Shown here piece after piece: positions 1-6,422 of a DNA stretch of 14,039 nt. The first letter of the stretch is position 1; each line of letters begins with the position of its first letter. The DNA comes from Bacillota bacterium (lineage in GTDB: Bacteria > Bacillota_E > Sulfobacillia > Sulfobacillales > Sulfobacillaceae). The notes beneath the pieces are model-generated. The model searched no databases. It saw only the letters and a program-made list of their open reading frames with translations, and was not told the DNA's origin. Location: positions 1 through 14,039 of the forward strand of contig JAKADJ010000031.1 of the NCBI GenBank assembly GCA_021820645.1, in the 5' to 3' direction. Both the position numbers and the translations under genes were made by a program.

Positions 1-606
1 TATCAGATTCATCGGTGGGACTACCAAACGCCGATCGAGGAAACGCTGGAAGCCTTGCATGACGTGGTCAAAGCCGGCAAGGCCCGATACATCGGGGCGT
101 CCTCCATGTATTCCTGGCAGTTCATGAAAGCCCTGGCCATCCAAAAAGAGCGGGGCTGGGCGCGGTTTGTGTCCATGCAAGACTATCTGAACCTCCTCTA
201 CCGGGAAGAGCAGCGAGAAATGTTGCCTCTTTGTCAGTCTGAAGGGATCGGCGTTATCCCCTGGAGTCCGTTGGCCCGCGGCCGTCTCGCTCGCCCGTGG
301 ACAGACGCGACCCGGCGTCAGGAAATGGATCAATTCGGAAAAACGCTCTATACCGTCATGGAAGAGGCTGACCGGCGGGTCGTATCGCGCGTGGAAGAAG
401 TGGCACGCGAACGCGGCGTGCCCATGGCCCAGGTGGCGCTGGCTTGGGTGCTGCACCAAGAACCTGTGACCGCCCCCATTCTTGGTGCGACCAAACTCCA
501 ACACTTGGACGACGCTATAGGAGCCATGGGGCTCGGGTTGACGGCAGATGAGATTCGACGGCTTGAGGAGCCTTATGTGCCCCACCCGGTGCTGGGCTTT
601 AAATAG
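1..606 (+). CDS. Aldo/keto reductase, C-terminal part (5' end outside window)
   Basis: The frame is open from the first base, so the gene begins upstream; 201 residues are visible. Members of this family are NAD(P)H-dependent (alpha/beta)8-barrel oxidoreductases that reduce aldehydes and ketones in the cytoplasm. The visible part starts with YQIHRWD, whose His is the usual fourth member of the Asp-Tyr-Lys-His catalytic tetrad; the other three lie off the edge. Further family marks are KARYIGAS, the GIGVIPWSPLARG strand and loop, and PILGATKLQHLDDA near the end, the region that binds the cofactor phosphate. The C-terminus HPVLGFK is typical of the subgroup related to potassium-channel beta subunits. 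The next gene starts 23 bases downstream on the same strand, so the two may be co-transcribed. The substrate cannot be told from sequence. Confidence 0.93.
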   Translation, partial: YQIHRWDYQTPIEETLEALHDVVKAGKARYIGASSMYSWQFMKALAIQKERGWARFVSMQDYLNLLYREEQREMLPLCQSEGIGVIPWSPLARGRLARPWTDATRRQEMDQFGKTLYTVMEEADRRVVSRVEEVARERGVPMAQVALAWVLHQEPVTAPILGATKLQHLDDAIGAMGLGLTADEIRRLEEPYVPHPVLGFK

Positions 607-629
607 AGGTATGAGAGGAGCCGTGCGGG

Positions 630-1418
630 ATGCCCGAGTTGGACAATGAATGGCCTAAGGCCTACGAGGGTTGGATTTCTTCTGCCGGGAAGGATCTTGA
701 AGCATCAAACTGGGGCGAGGCCTTTCGAACCTATCCGTGGCCACGTTACACAAGTTCGCCATGGACTCCCCTGGCCAAACCCCTCGAAGAGGCCCGGATT
801 GCGGTGGTGAGCTCAGGCGGATTAAGCCTTCCTGGACAAACGCTGTTCGACGAGACGGTACTCGAGGGGGATGCCGGCATCCGCATTGTCCAGGCTTCGG
901 ATCTGCCCTTGTGGGGGTGGCAAGTGCGCCATGGTCACTATGATCCGACGGCAGCTCAAGCCGATTACAATGTCATCATGCCGATCGATGTCGTGAAGGC
1001 GTTGGCCGAAGATGGGGTGGTGGGGGCGCTCGCCCCTCGTCATGTCTCGTTCCTCGGGTTTCAGACTAACGTTGGGAAGTTCATGCAGGATACCGTGCCA
1101 CCCATCGCGGAGATGTTTCGCGACGATGGGGTCGATGCCGTGTTGTTGGTCCCGGTCTGACCCATTTGCCACCAATCGGTCGGGTTGGTACAGCGATATC
1201 TCGAGGACATGGGCTTTAGCACCGTGGGTCTTTCTAATCTGAAGGCTTACACGCGCCGGGTCATGCCGCCCCGCACGCTGGTGGTTCCAGGCCCTCGCGG
1301 GGAGACTGTGGGGCCAGCGCATGACCCGGAGGAACAGCGGCGGCGGGTTCGGGCGGCGATAAGCCTTTTGACGACGGCCGAAGCGCCAGGGGTCATGGTG
1401 GATCTTCCCGGCGAGTAA
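630..1418 (+). CDS. GrdB/PrdB-family reductase with in-frame TGA read as selenocysteine
   Basis: A single reading frame of 262 residues is interrupted only by TGA at 1158-1160 (codon 177). Before the TGA the protein ends in VLLVPV; after it, in the same frame, comes PICHQSVGLVQRYLEDMGF and 85 residues in all to a TAA. Read through, the centre is VPV-U-PICHQSVG, a UxxC redox motif like those in the selenoprotein B family of glycine/betaine/sarcosine/D-proline reductases and their Cys homologues. The protein is much shorter than true GrdB (over 400 residues) and nearer PrdB in length. The start is set by GAGAGGAG at 613-620, nine bases before the ATG. A SECIS-like hairpin lies at 1171-1189. In GrdB-type enzymes the selenol attacks the substrate; what this protein reduces is unknown. 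If the genome lacks Sec genes, the TGA would instead make it a pseudogene. Family call is fairly sure; recoding is inferred. Confidence 0.85.
1158..1160 (+). other. Predicted selenocysteine codon (TGA)
   Basis: This TGA is in frame within the GrdB/PrdB-like gene. It takes the place where related proteins carry Sec or Cys, three residues before a Cys (UxxC). Protein-like sequence continues in the same frame for 85 more codons, and a GGUC-loop hairpin follows at the proper distance. Recoding is an inference from these points together. Confidence 0.8.
1166..1193 (+). promoter_or_regulatory. Bacterial SECIS-like hairpin
   Basis: ACCAATC (1171-1177) pairs with GGTTGGT (1183-1189) to give a 7-bp stem with one G-U pair, closing a five-base loop GGUCG (1178-1182). 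A small internal loop (CC opposite A) and three more pairs (1166-1168 with 1191-1193) can extend it. The loop begins 17 bases after the TGA. As I recall the E. coli fdhF element, its GGUCU loop begins 18 bases after the UGA, and that GGUC is what SelB contacts. Position, stem length and loop bases all fit a bSECIS element that would bring SelB-GTP-Sec-tRNA to the ribosome. Confidence 0.72.
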
Positions 1419-1450
1419 GAGGGTTTCCTGGTCGCGGAATCGGCATGCCC

Positions 1451-1678
1451 TTAAATGAAAAGCGTCACTTGGTCGCCATGGGGATTGACCCAAATTTGCA
1501 CCACGGGATATGTGGTGCCGGGCTCTTCTTCGAATTCGATGGCTAAATCATGGGCTTGAAACGCCTGCCGTATACGCAGGATTTCACTCGGCGGCTGGTT
1601 AATGAGATCAATGCTTCGGCCCATGCCGGGAAGGGCAATCCCTACAAAAAATCGTTTCGATACCGGAATTACAGTCAT
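1451..1678 (-). CDS. Small unknown protein, 75 residues
   Basis: I do not recognise this protein. It has no signal peptide or membrane segment and is moderately acidic in its second half (EFEEEPG). It begins MTVIPVSKRFFVGIALPGM and ends in a mixed hydrophobic segment, VVQIWVNPHGDQVTLFI, suggesting a small alpha/beta fold. The gene is supported by a purine-rich ribosome site (AGGGGGA) about seven bases before the ATG, by its place in a gap that no other gene fills, and by a TATACT -10-like box just upstream. It converges on the selenoprotein gene with 32 bases between stops and diverges from ctaA. Function unknown. Confidence 0.6.
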   Translation of the reverse strand: MTVIPVSKRFFVGIALPGMGRSIDLINQPPSEILRIRQAFQAHDLAIEFEEEPGTTYPVVQIWVNPHGDQVTLFI

Positions 1679-1703
1679 GATGATTTCCCCCTGCCTTCTT
1701 CCT

Positions 1704-1709
1704 AGTATA
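1704..1709 (-). promoter_or_regulatory. Possible -10 box for the 75-residue gene
   Basis: TATACT on the minus strand differs from TATAAT at one base and would give a leader of roughly 20 bases that just includes the ribosome site. No convincing -35 box is found 16-18 bases further upstream, so this is a weak call. Confidence 0.3.
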
Positions 1710-1881
1710 GCCGTTTCTTTTGGTCAGTTCCCTAATTCATAAATTATTCCAGACGTGGGCACAACATCCTTGATCCCGGGAGCAAAACCTGCGTATGGGA
1801 CGATAGATGTCGAATCGTGGGTGTGGTACGATCCATGCCAGAGACGAACCGGGTGACATTCGGAGAAAGCAGGGACAGTAG

Positions 1882-2892
1882 ATGGGAACCAGTCAAGATG
1901 GAATCGCAACTCCTTCGGGTTGGCTTAAGGGAGCGGCGGTCGTTTCAGCACTGGGTATGGGGATTGTTAATTTTATTGGTTTTTTGGACGCCCAGACCGG
2001 TTCAGCCTTGGGCTGCGGACCCGATTGGCCGCTATGTAATGGGCAAGTGATTCCGAGTATCACCAACGCGCACGTGTTAATTGAATTTGCCCACCGGGCG
2101 CTGGTCGGGGGATTCGCCCTGATATCGATTTTGGTGTCGCTCTGGGCGCTTTGGAAATATCGGCGCTACATCGAAGTGAAGGTGCTCGCCTGGCTTTGCA
2201 TCGCTTTTATCATCGTGCAGTCGGGACTGGGTGCTCTTGCGGTGGTGTTTACCAATCCTCCCGCCGTTTTGGCACTCCACTTGGGATTTGGCCTTCTCGC
2301 CCTGATTGGGGCGGTTCTCTTGGCGGTGTTCATTTTTCAAGTAGCCGCCGAACGTGATGGCCGGCCGTCAGGAATGGTCTGGCGTGCGAAAACGCCGCCG
2401 GCGACCCGTCAGTGGGTGATTGGGATTTGGATTTACACCTATATCGCCATGTATTGGGGTTCCTACGTGGCGTTTCGGGGTGGTGGCGAAGCCTGTCCCA
2501 CCTGGCCGCTCTGTAACGGCCAACTGTTCCCCGGATTTTCCGGAAACGTGGGGCTTGATTTCATTCATCGTTTATTTGCCGTGGGTCTGGCTATTCTAGC
2601 GGTTTTGCTCTTGATTCACCTTCGGCAAGTCCGCCGTGATCGCCTGGATCTGTCTCGCGGAGCGGCCTGGTTTCTGATTGCCGTATTGATGCAGATTGCC
2701 ACGGGCGCCAATCTCGCCTTAAGCCACGTGGCCACCGGGCCCTATCTCCTCCATATTACCACGCTCATGTTCCTGTTCTCGGTGTTAAGCTATCTCGGGC
2801 TTCAGACGATGCCGGTTCGACCCCCTCAGGATGCGCCGGTCCGGGAAACCAGGCAATCAATGACGGGTGCCGATATACCCGGCAAGTCCTAG
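1882..2892 (+). CDS. ctaA: Heme A synthase (COX15/CtaA family)
   Basis: CtaA is an integral membrane enzyme that oxidises the C8 methyl of heme O to a formyl group, making heme A for aa3-type cytochrome oxidases. The 336 residues show about eight hydrophobic helices in two related halves. Each half carries a Cys pair in a similar loop: GCGPDWPLCNGQ (C45, C52) and ACPTWPLCNGQ (C205, C211). Each half also has a helix motif ending in His-Arg (E68/H71 and H229) and a second His (H133 and H291); these match the four heme-ligand histidines known in the family. A weak ribosome site (AGGGA) lies six bases before the ATG. A strong terminator follows. No ctaB or oxidase subunit gene adjoins it, so the gene stands alone here, unlike the common cta cluster. 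The C-terminal 25 residues are hydrophilic and probably disordered. Confidence 0.95.
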   Translation: MGTSQDGIATPSGWLKGAAVVSALGMGIVNFIGFLDAQTGSALGCGPDWPLCNGQVIPSITNAHVLIEFAHRALVGGFALISILVSLWALWKYRRYIEVKVLAWLCIAFIIVQSGLGALAVVFTNPPAVLALHLGFGLLALIGAVLLAVFIFQVAAERDGRPSGMVWRAKTPPATRQWVIGIWIYTYIAMYWGSYVAFRGGGEACPTWPLCNGQLFPGFSGNVGLDFIHRLFAVGLAILAVLLLIHLRQVRRDRLDLSRGAAWFLIAVLMQIATGANLALSHVATGPYLLHITTLMFLFSVLSYLGLQTMPVRPPQDAPVRETRQSMTGADIPGKS

Positions 2893-2910
2893 TCGCATGC
2901 GGAGGAGATG

Positions 2911-2943
2911 CGCTTCCCCTTTTTGGGGGAGGCGGTTTTTCTT
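2911..2943 (+). terminator. Rho-independent terminator after ctaA
   Basis: CGCTTCCCC (2911-2919) pairs with GGGGAGGCG (2926-2934), a 9-bp stem with one G-T pair and a six-base loop. A T-rich run (TTTTTCTT) follows from 2936. It lies 18 bases after the ctaA stop and separates ctaA from the dehydrogenase gene. Confidence 0.88.
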
Positions 2944-2960
2944 ATGCGGACAACCTGTCC

Positions 2961-2966
2961 TAAAAT
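2961..2966 (+). promoter_or_regulatory. Possible -10 box for the dehydrogenase gene
   Basis: TAAAAT lies just after the ctaA terminator and 24 bases before the next start codon. No good -35 box accompanies it. A promoter is expected here because the terminator should isolate the downstream gene. Confidence 0.35.
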
Positions 2967-2990
2967 GACGTAAGGTGGGGAGATGATGTC

Positions 2991-3764
2991 ATGAAAGAGT
3001 TCTCCGATCGGGTGGTCATTGTAACCGGCGGTGCTCAAGGGATCGGGATGGCTATTTCCCGGGCGTTCGCGAAAGCCGGCGGACGGGTCATTATCGCGGA
3101 TGTGGATGAGGCAGCGGGTCAGGAACTCCAACACGAATTACGAAAAGCGGGCTGTGAGGCCGAGAGCGTTCCGACTGACGTAGCCTCGGAGGAGTCCGTC
3201 AAAGCTTTAACTGATGGCGTGAGTGGGCGATTCGGCGGCATTCATGTCCTTGTGAACAACGCAGGAATTGGTTGGACAGGAACCCTTCACACGCGCCCCA
3301 TGGAGGACTGGGACCAGGTAATGGGGGTGAACCTTCGCGGGCCCTATATGATGGCCAAGTACTGTGCGGAGGCTCTGGCGTCCCATCCCGACCCTGGATC
3401 CATCATCAATATCGCCTCGACACGGGCCTTTATGTCGGAACCCCATTCCGAGCCCTACTCGGCCAGCAAAGGGGGGATCATCGCTTTGACCCATTCGTTG
3501 GCCATCAGTCTTGGACCGAAAGTACGGGTGAACGCGGTGAGTCCCGGGTGGATCGATGTCACTAATTACCGGAAGACGACGGATCGGTATCCCGCTACTC
3601 TAACGGATCGCGACCACCGGCAACATCCGGTAGGTCGTGTCGGGGTCCCGGAAGATGTTGCTGAGGCCGTCATGTTTCTCGCGTCGCCGAGAGCTCACTT
3701 CATTACGGGAGCCAATCTCATGGTGGACGGGGGCATGACGGTGAAAATGATTTATGAGGAGTGA
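2991..3764 (+). CDS. Short-chain dehydrogenase/reductase (classical SDR)
   Basis: This 257-residue protein has the full classical SDR pattern. TGGAQGIG (12-19) is the nucleotide-binding turn. Asp37 at the end of the second strand suggests preference for NAD(H). NNAG spans 89-92, and the catalytic set is Asn114, Ser143, Tyr156 and Lys160 (YSASK). A PG motif follows in VNAVSPGW, and the C-terminus has the usual FITGANLMVDGGM, which completes the fold and tetramer interface. The cytosolic enzyme oxidises an alcohol or reduces a carbonyl; its substrate is not evident, and sugar or alcohol dehydrogenase annotations would be guesses. GGTGGGG, nine or ten bases upstream, supports the ATG at 2991. 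It is probably a single-gene transcript between the ctaA terminator and the empty stretch that follows. Confidence 0.95.
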   Translation: MKEFSDRVVIVTGGAQGIGMAISRAFAKAGGRVIIADVDEAAGQELQHELRKAGCEAESVPTDVASEESVKALTDGVSGRFGGIHVLVNNAGIGWTGTLHTRPMEDWDQVMGVNLRGPYMMAKYCAEALASHPDPGSIINIASTRAFMSEPHSEPYSASKGGIIALTHSLAISLGPKVRVNAVSPGWIDVTNYRKTTDRYPATLTDRDHRQHPVGRVGVPEDVAEAVMFLASPRAHFITGANLMVDGGMTVKMIYEE

Positions 3765-4166
3765 TGAGGGGGTTTTAACCCTCCCAATCCCACAATTTCA
3801 CTTGCGTTTGCCGCTGCTAAACCATGTGACCTCCGTAGAGCGCCTTTCCCCATTGGGATAAGAATTTTTCCGACCAATCTCTCCCGAAGACCTAACCCCA
3901 GATGACTTCAGAAATCTTCGAGGAGGGTGTGGATTTGATGCCTCAACCCACGTGCACTCATCTTGTGAGATTCTGGCCAAATGGTGCAAAAGGGATTGCT
4001 AAGTCGGTTACGTTGGGGCTCTCGCCGTTGAATCAGGGCTGTTGAGGGGCTGCCCCTGGGGTAATCAGGGGCTAGTGCCCTACAATCGCGCTTTTGTTCT
4101 CGCTATAAATGATATGGAAGAAATAAGCCGCATCCTAACGGCGGATGTGAGGGTGGCGAGGTCACC
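3765..4166. other. Intergenic stretch without a convincing gene
   Basis: These 400 bases separate the metabolic block from the polysaccharide-related block. Directly after the dehydrogenase stop there is a short GAGGG/CCCTC inverted repeat (3766-3783) without a T-run. A 35-codon open frame with a good ribosome site lies at 3938-4045. GGGGCT recurs three times between 4016 and 4073, and AATCAGGG twice, without forming a regular repeat. TATAAA at 4104-4109 could be a -10 box for the gene at 4167 but has no partner -35 box. No tRNA, other RNA gene or mobile element is seen. Confidence 0.5.
3938..4045 (+). CDS. Possible 35-residue peptide
   Basis: An ATG lies ten bases after AGGAGGG (3921-3927), one of the better ribosome sites in the window, and opens a frame of 35 codons to TGA. 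A TTG directly before the ATG would give a spacing of seven. The peptide begins MPQPTCTHLVRFWPNGAKG, contains two Cys and one Trp, and has no membrane segment. Nothing else supports it, and such frames arise by chance. Confidence 0.22.
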   Translation: MPQPTCTHLVRFWPNGAKGIAKSVTLGLSPLNQGC

Positions 4167-4916
4167 ATGTTTAGGGGAGTTGCCCGGACTCGGAATAGAG
4201 GTTGCCTTCTTCCCGTTCTTCTTACGGCGACTATTGCTCCTCCGCCGTTACCGAGGTTGGTTGCGCTTGATCCCAATCAACGATGGGCTCAGTACCGTTT
4301 GGCGTTGGAATATTGGATGGACCAGACGCGGGCCACCCGGCTTGTCTTCTGCGAAAACAGTGGTTACGGGGTCAATTACACCCCACTGATAATGCGGGCT
4401 TCATCTCTAAGTAAACAACTCGAAGTCATTAGCTTTAACGGAAATCATGAGGCTCACTTAAAAGGCCGAGGATATGGAGAAGGTGAGATAATCCGTTACG
4501 CGCTACACAATAGTCGATTAATTGCGTCGGCCTCCGGGTTCTTTAAAGTCACTGGACGGTTGGTCGTCCAGAACTTTGATTTGTTGGAGTATCTGACGCG
4601 GAGTCGGCCGGTCGTCATGTCAGAACGGTCCGCGTGGCGTAAGGGGTGGGTTGACACCCGATTTTACAAGATGGACAAGGCCTTTTATTTACGACATTTG
4701 CAGGATGTTCATTTGAACGCTGATCGGCCTGACTGGATCTTGGGAAAAGCCTATGCCGCAGCCGTTGGAACCCTAGGCCTACCGCCCTTTCCTGTTGCCA
4801 TGCGTATCCACGGGGTATCAGGGAACGGCGTTCCGTACGACGAAGCGTTTTGGCGATATATGGCTAAGTCAGTGTTGGCAGGCGCTGGATATTATCGTGT
4901 CAAAACAGCCGAGTAA
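4167..4916 (+). CDS. Uncharacterised protein, probably of polysaccharide metabolism
   Basis: This 249-residue protein has an early strand LLPVLLTATIAP, then LDPNQRWAQYRLALEYWMDQT and VFCENSGYG, then GRGYGEGEIIRYAL and FFKVTGRLVVQNFDLL. From memory, this order (a threonine-rich first strand, a D-P-x-x-R helix, a C/D-N-S-G strand, a G-x-G-Y-G-E helix and a K-x-T-G-R strand) resembles uncharacterised proteins found in capsule and O-antigen loci, with a layout like a nucleotide-sugar transferase. No family name can be given safely and no DxD motif stands out. The start is the only ATG, GTG or TTG after the in-frame stop at 4110; the ribosome site (GGCGAGG) is mediocre. The basic first 12 residues look unlike the rest and may not be native. 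It precedes the NTPase gene by 55 bases. Confidence 0.72.
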   Translation: MFRGVARTRNRGCLLPVLLTATIAPPPLPRLVALDPNQRWAQYRLALEYWMDQTRATRLVFCENSGYGVNYTPLIMRASSLSKQLEVISFNGNHEAHLKGRGYGEGEIIRYALHNSRLIASASGFFKVTGRLVVQNFDLLEYLTRSRPVVMSERSAWRKGWVDTRFYKMDKAFYLRHLQDVHLNADRPDWILGKAYAAAVGTLGLPPFPVAMRIHGVSGNGVPYDEAFWRYMAKSVLAGAGYYRVKTAE

Positions 4917-4957
4917 ACTAAGGGTCTCATTGCCCCATTAAAATAGTATGAGGAAAT

Positions 4958-4964
4958 GGAGAGG
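4958..4964 (+). promoter_or_regulatory. Ribosome site choosing the GTG start at 4972
   Basis: GGAGAGG lies seven bases before GTG 4972. The in-frame ATG at 4948 has no purine-rich site before it, so the GTG is preferred. Confidence 0.65.
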
Positions 4965-4971
4965 CGTTTTT

Positions 4972-5523
4972 GTGTCCGAGCTTAGACGAATCTACGTAAT
5001 TGGGGCACCCGGTAGTGGAAAATCTCACTTGGCTACGCGATTATCTGAGGCACTAGGCATACCCTGGTACGACCTCGACTCGGACGAGTTCGTTTCAATG
5101 TCGGAGGAGATACGGGAAATCAAATGGGACTCTATAAGAGAGCAAGACAAGTGGATTTGTGAGGCTGTGTACGGAGGGTTATGCGTATCTTGGGCTAATC
5201 ATGCGGATATGGTGATCGTATTAAGCCCACCGCGCCTTATTAGGGTGTGGCGTGTGATTACGCGGGCGGTCGCTAAATATCGAGGCGTCGATTTTCCCGG
5301 ACAGCCAGGGCGCGAAACATGGGGAACTTTCAAATTTAGGGTTGGCGGTACATGGCGGTATCAAATGGACGTTCTTGATGGGTTTGCGCAAAAAATGCGC
5401 CGATTAGGAATTTCCCTTGTGTCCGCTAAAAGCAGCTGTGAGGCATACCGGGCGATTGTCTCGGAGGAAGACGGCAGCGCCCAAGCCTTCAAATCACCCG
5501 TCCAGCGGCAACGAGGATTATGA
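4972..5523 (+). CDS. P-loop NTPase, adenylate-kinase/FlaR-like
   Basis: From GTG 4972 the protein is 183 residues; an in-frame ATG at 4948 would add eight. The first strand IYVIGAPGSGKSHLA holds a perfect Walker A motif (GAPGSGKS, 11-18). The helix and loop after it (LGIPWYDLDSDEF) match the small-kinase arrangement in which acidic residues meet substrate or magnesium. MVIVLSPPRLIRVWRVITRA resembles the third strand and following Arg-rich helix of the group often annotated as topology modulation protein (FlaR) or adenylate-kinase-like. These are probably cytosolic kinases of small molecules; the true substrate is unknown. Its 3' end overlaps the stop of the response-regulator gene by six bases, tail to tail. 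Codon use is more AT-rich than in ctaA or the dehydrogenase gene. Confidence 0.85.
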   Translation: MSELRRIYVIGAPGSGKSHLATRLSEALGIPWYDLDSDEFVSMSEEIREIKWDSIREQDKWICEAVYGGLCVSWANHADMVIVLSPPRLIRVWRVITRAVAKYRGVDFPGQPGRETWGTFKFRVGGTWRYQMDVLDGFAQKMRRLGISLVSAKSSCEAYRAIVSEEDGSAQAFKSPVQRQRGL

Positions 5524-6198
5524 CGATTGACGGCGCACAGTCCCGTTTGACATGAACAGAAGCGTTGCTTTCACGCGCGCATGGTGGTCAGGATTGCTGC
5601 TGTCAATGCCAAGGGCGGAGTAGATGCTTGTCAGGTGATTCTCGACGGACTTCTCCGAGAGGAAGAGGGCCTTAGAGATGGCAGCATTGGTGTAACCTTG
5701 GGCGACCAACTCTAAAATTTGCATTTGGCGAGGTGTGAGATGTTGGGTGGCCTGGTGTCTGCGGAGCTGAGACAATTTGACCAGTTCGGGATCAAGGACA
5801 ACCAGATTGGTTGCCGCACCTTCAATGGCTCTGGTTAACGTAGACAGGTCTCGAACGGACTGTTTCAGTAGATACGACCAACCCGGTAGGGCCCATTCTG
5901 GAAGACTGGACAAAAGTTCCGGGTGAGCATAGTTGGACAATAAGACGATGCCGATGGAGGGCAACGACTTGCGTAATTGTAGAGCGGTTTCGACTCCGTT
6001 CCACCCTAGGCCGAGATTAATGTCTAGTAACGCCACGTCTGGCTTGTCCTCATCCGCTGCCCGAACCGCCGATGTTCCGTCTTTGTATGAGCCCACGATT
6101 GTTAGCGACGGGATCTTACCCAAAGAGGCGATCAGTAGCTCTCGCAATAAATCTTCGTCTTCGACAACAACAATGCGAAATGATCGATTGGCGGTCAT
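5518..6198 (-). CDS. NarL/FixJ-type response regulator
   Basis: This 226-residue, two-domain transcription factor has an N-terminal receiver with acidic residues E13 and D14, phosphorylation site D59 in VALLDINLG, S88 and K112, all in their expected places. The C-terminal LuxR-type helix-turn-helix begins at about 153 (HLTPRQMQILELVAQG) and runs through the recognition helix SEKSVENHLTSIY. The start is supported by AAGGGAG about seven bases before the ATG. No histidine kinase gene is in the window, so its partner is elsewhere or the gene is orphan. It is divergent from the glycosyltransferase operon, with 224 bases between start codons, a layout often seen when a regulator controls the neighbouring genes. 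That role is inferred from position only. Confidence 0.93.
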   Translation of the reverse strand: MTANRSFRIVVVEDEDLLRELLIASLGKIPSLTIVGSYKDGTSAVRAADEDKPDVALLDINLGLGWNGVETALQLRKSLPSIGIVLLSNYAHPELLSSLPEWALPGWSYLLKQSVRDLSTLTRAIEGAATNLVVLDPELVKLSQLRRHQATQHLTPRQMQILELVAQGYTNAAISKALFLSEKSVENHLTSIYSALGIDSSNPDHHARVKATLLFMSNGTVRRQSS

Positions 6199-6227
6199 TG
6201 AAGCTCCCTTTCTTATTCCTTTTGCCC

Positions 6228-6233
6228 ATTATA
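6228..6233 (-). promoter_or_regulatory. Probable -10 box of the response-regulator gene
   Basis: A perfect TATAAT on the minus strand lies 29 bases before the start codon, giving a leader of about 20 bases. The region 17 bases upstream (GCGAAT) is a poor -35 box, so the promoter may need an activator. Confidence 0.5.
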
Positions 6234-6313
6234 TACCAAATCTAGGCTGTATTCGCGGTCGGTTTAGAGTCTTGCACGACGTTTGCTAAGTCCGCGCGGA
6301 AACAAGAGGGGCC

Positions 6314-6329
6314 ATTCATGGGAATGAAT
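6314..6329. repeat. Inverted repeat in the divergent promoter region
   Basis: ATTCAT and ATGAAT form 6-bp arms separated by GGGA, midway between the regulator and the glycosyltransferase operon. It could be an operator for the response regulator or another factor. The arms are short enough to arise by chance. Confidence 0.35.
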
Positions 6330-6422
6330 CCTCATGAAAGACTACCCCATGTGTCCAGAGGCCATATTTTCGACCTTGTTCTCAGTAGTCTACGACGGGT
6401 CTCTCGGTAGGAGGATTACTAA

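Noticed and set aside
1160..1185. A frameshift or two separate genes at the TGA
   Set aside because: The protein continues in exactly the same frame directly after the TGA, so no shift is needed, and the downstream part has neither a ribosome site nor the beginning of a domain.
822..1493. Long open frame of 223 codons on the minus strand
   Set aside because: It lies opposite the GrdB-like gene, has low-complexity, Arg/His-rich sequence without family resemblance, and mirrors the codon pattern of the plus-strand gene.
3766..3783. GAGGG/CCCTC inverted repeat as terminator of the dehydrogenase gene
   Set aside because: The stem is only five pairs and is followed by CCAATCCCACAA, with no T-run.
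4016..4073. GGGGCT and AATCAGGG copies as a tandem repeat or CRISPR-like array
   Set aside because: The spacing is irregular, units are only 6-8 bases, and there are just two or three copies.
4042..4389. Open frame of 115 codons on the plus strand
   Set aside because: It overlaps the start of the 249-residue gene in another frame, and its sequence looks like a frame shadow; the overlapping gene has recognisable motifs.
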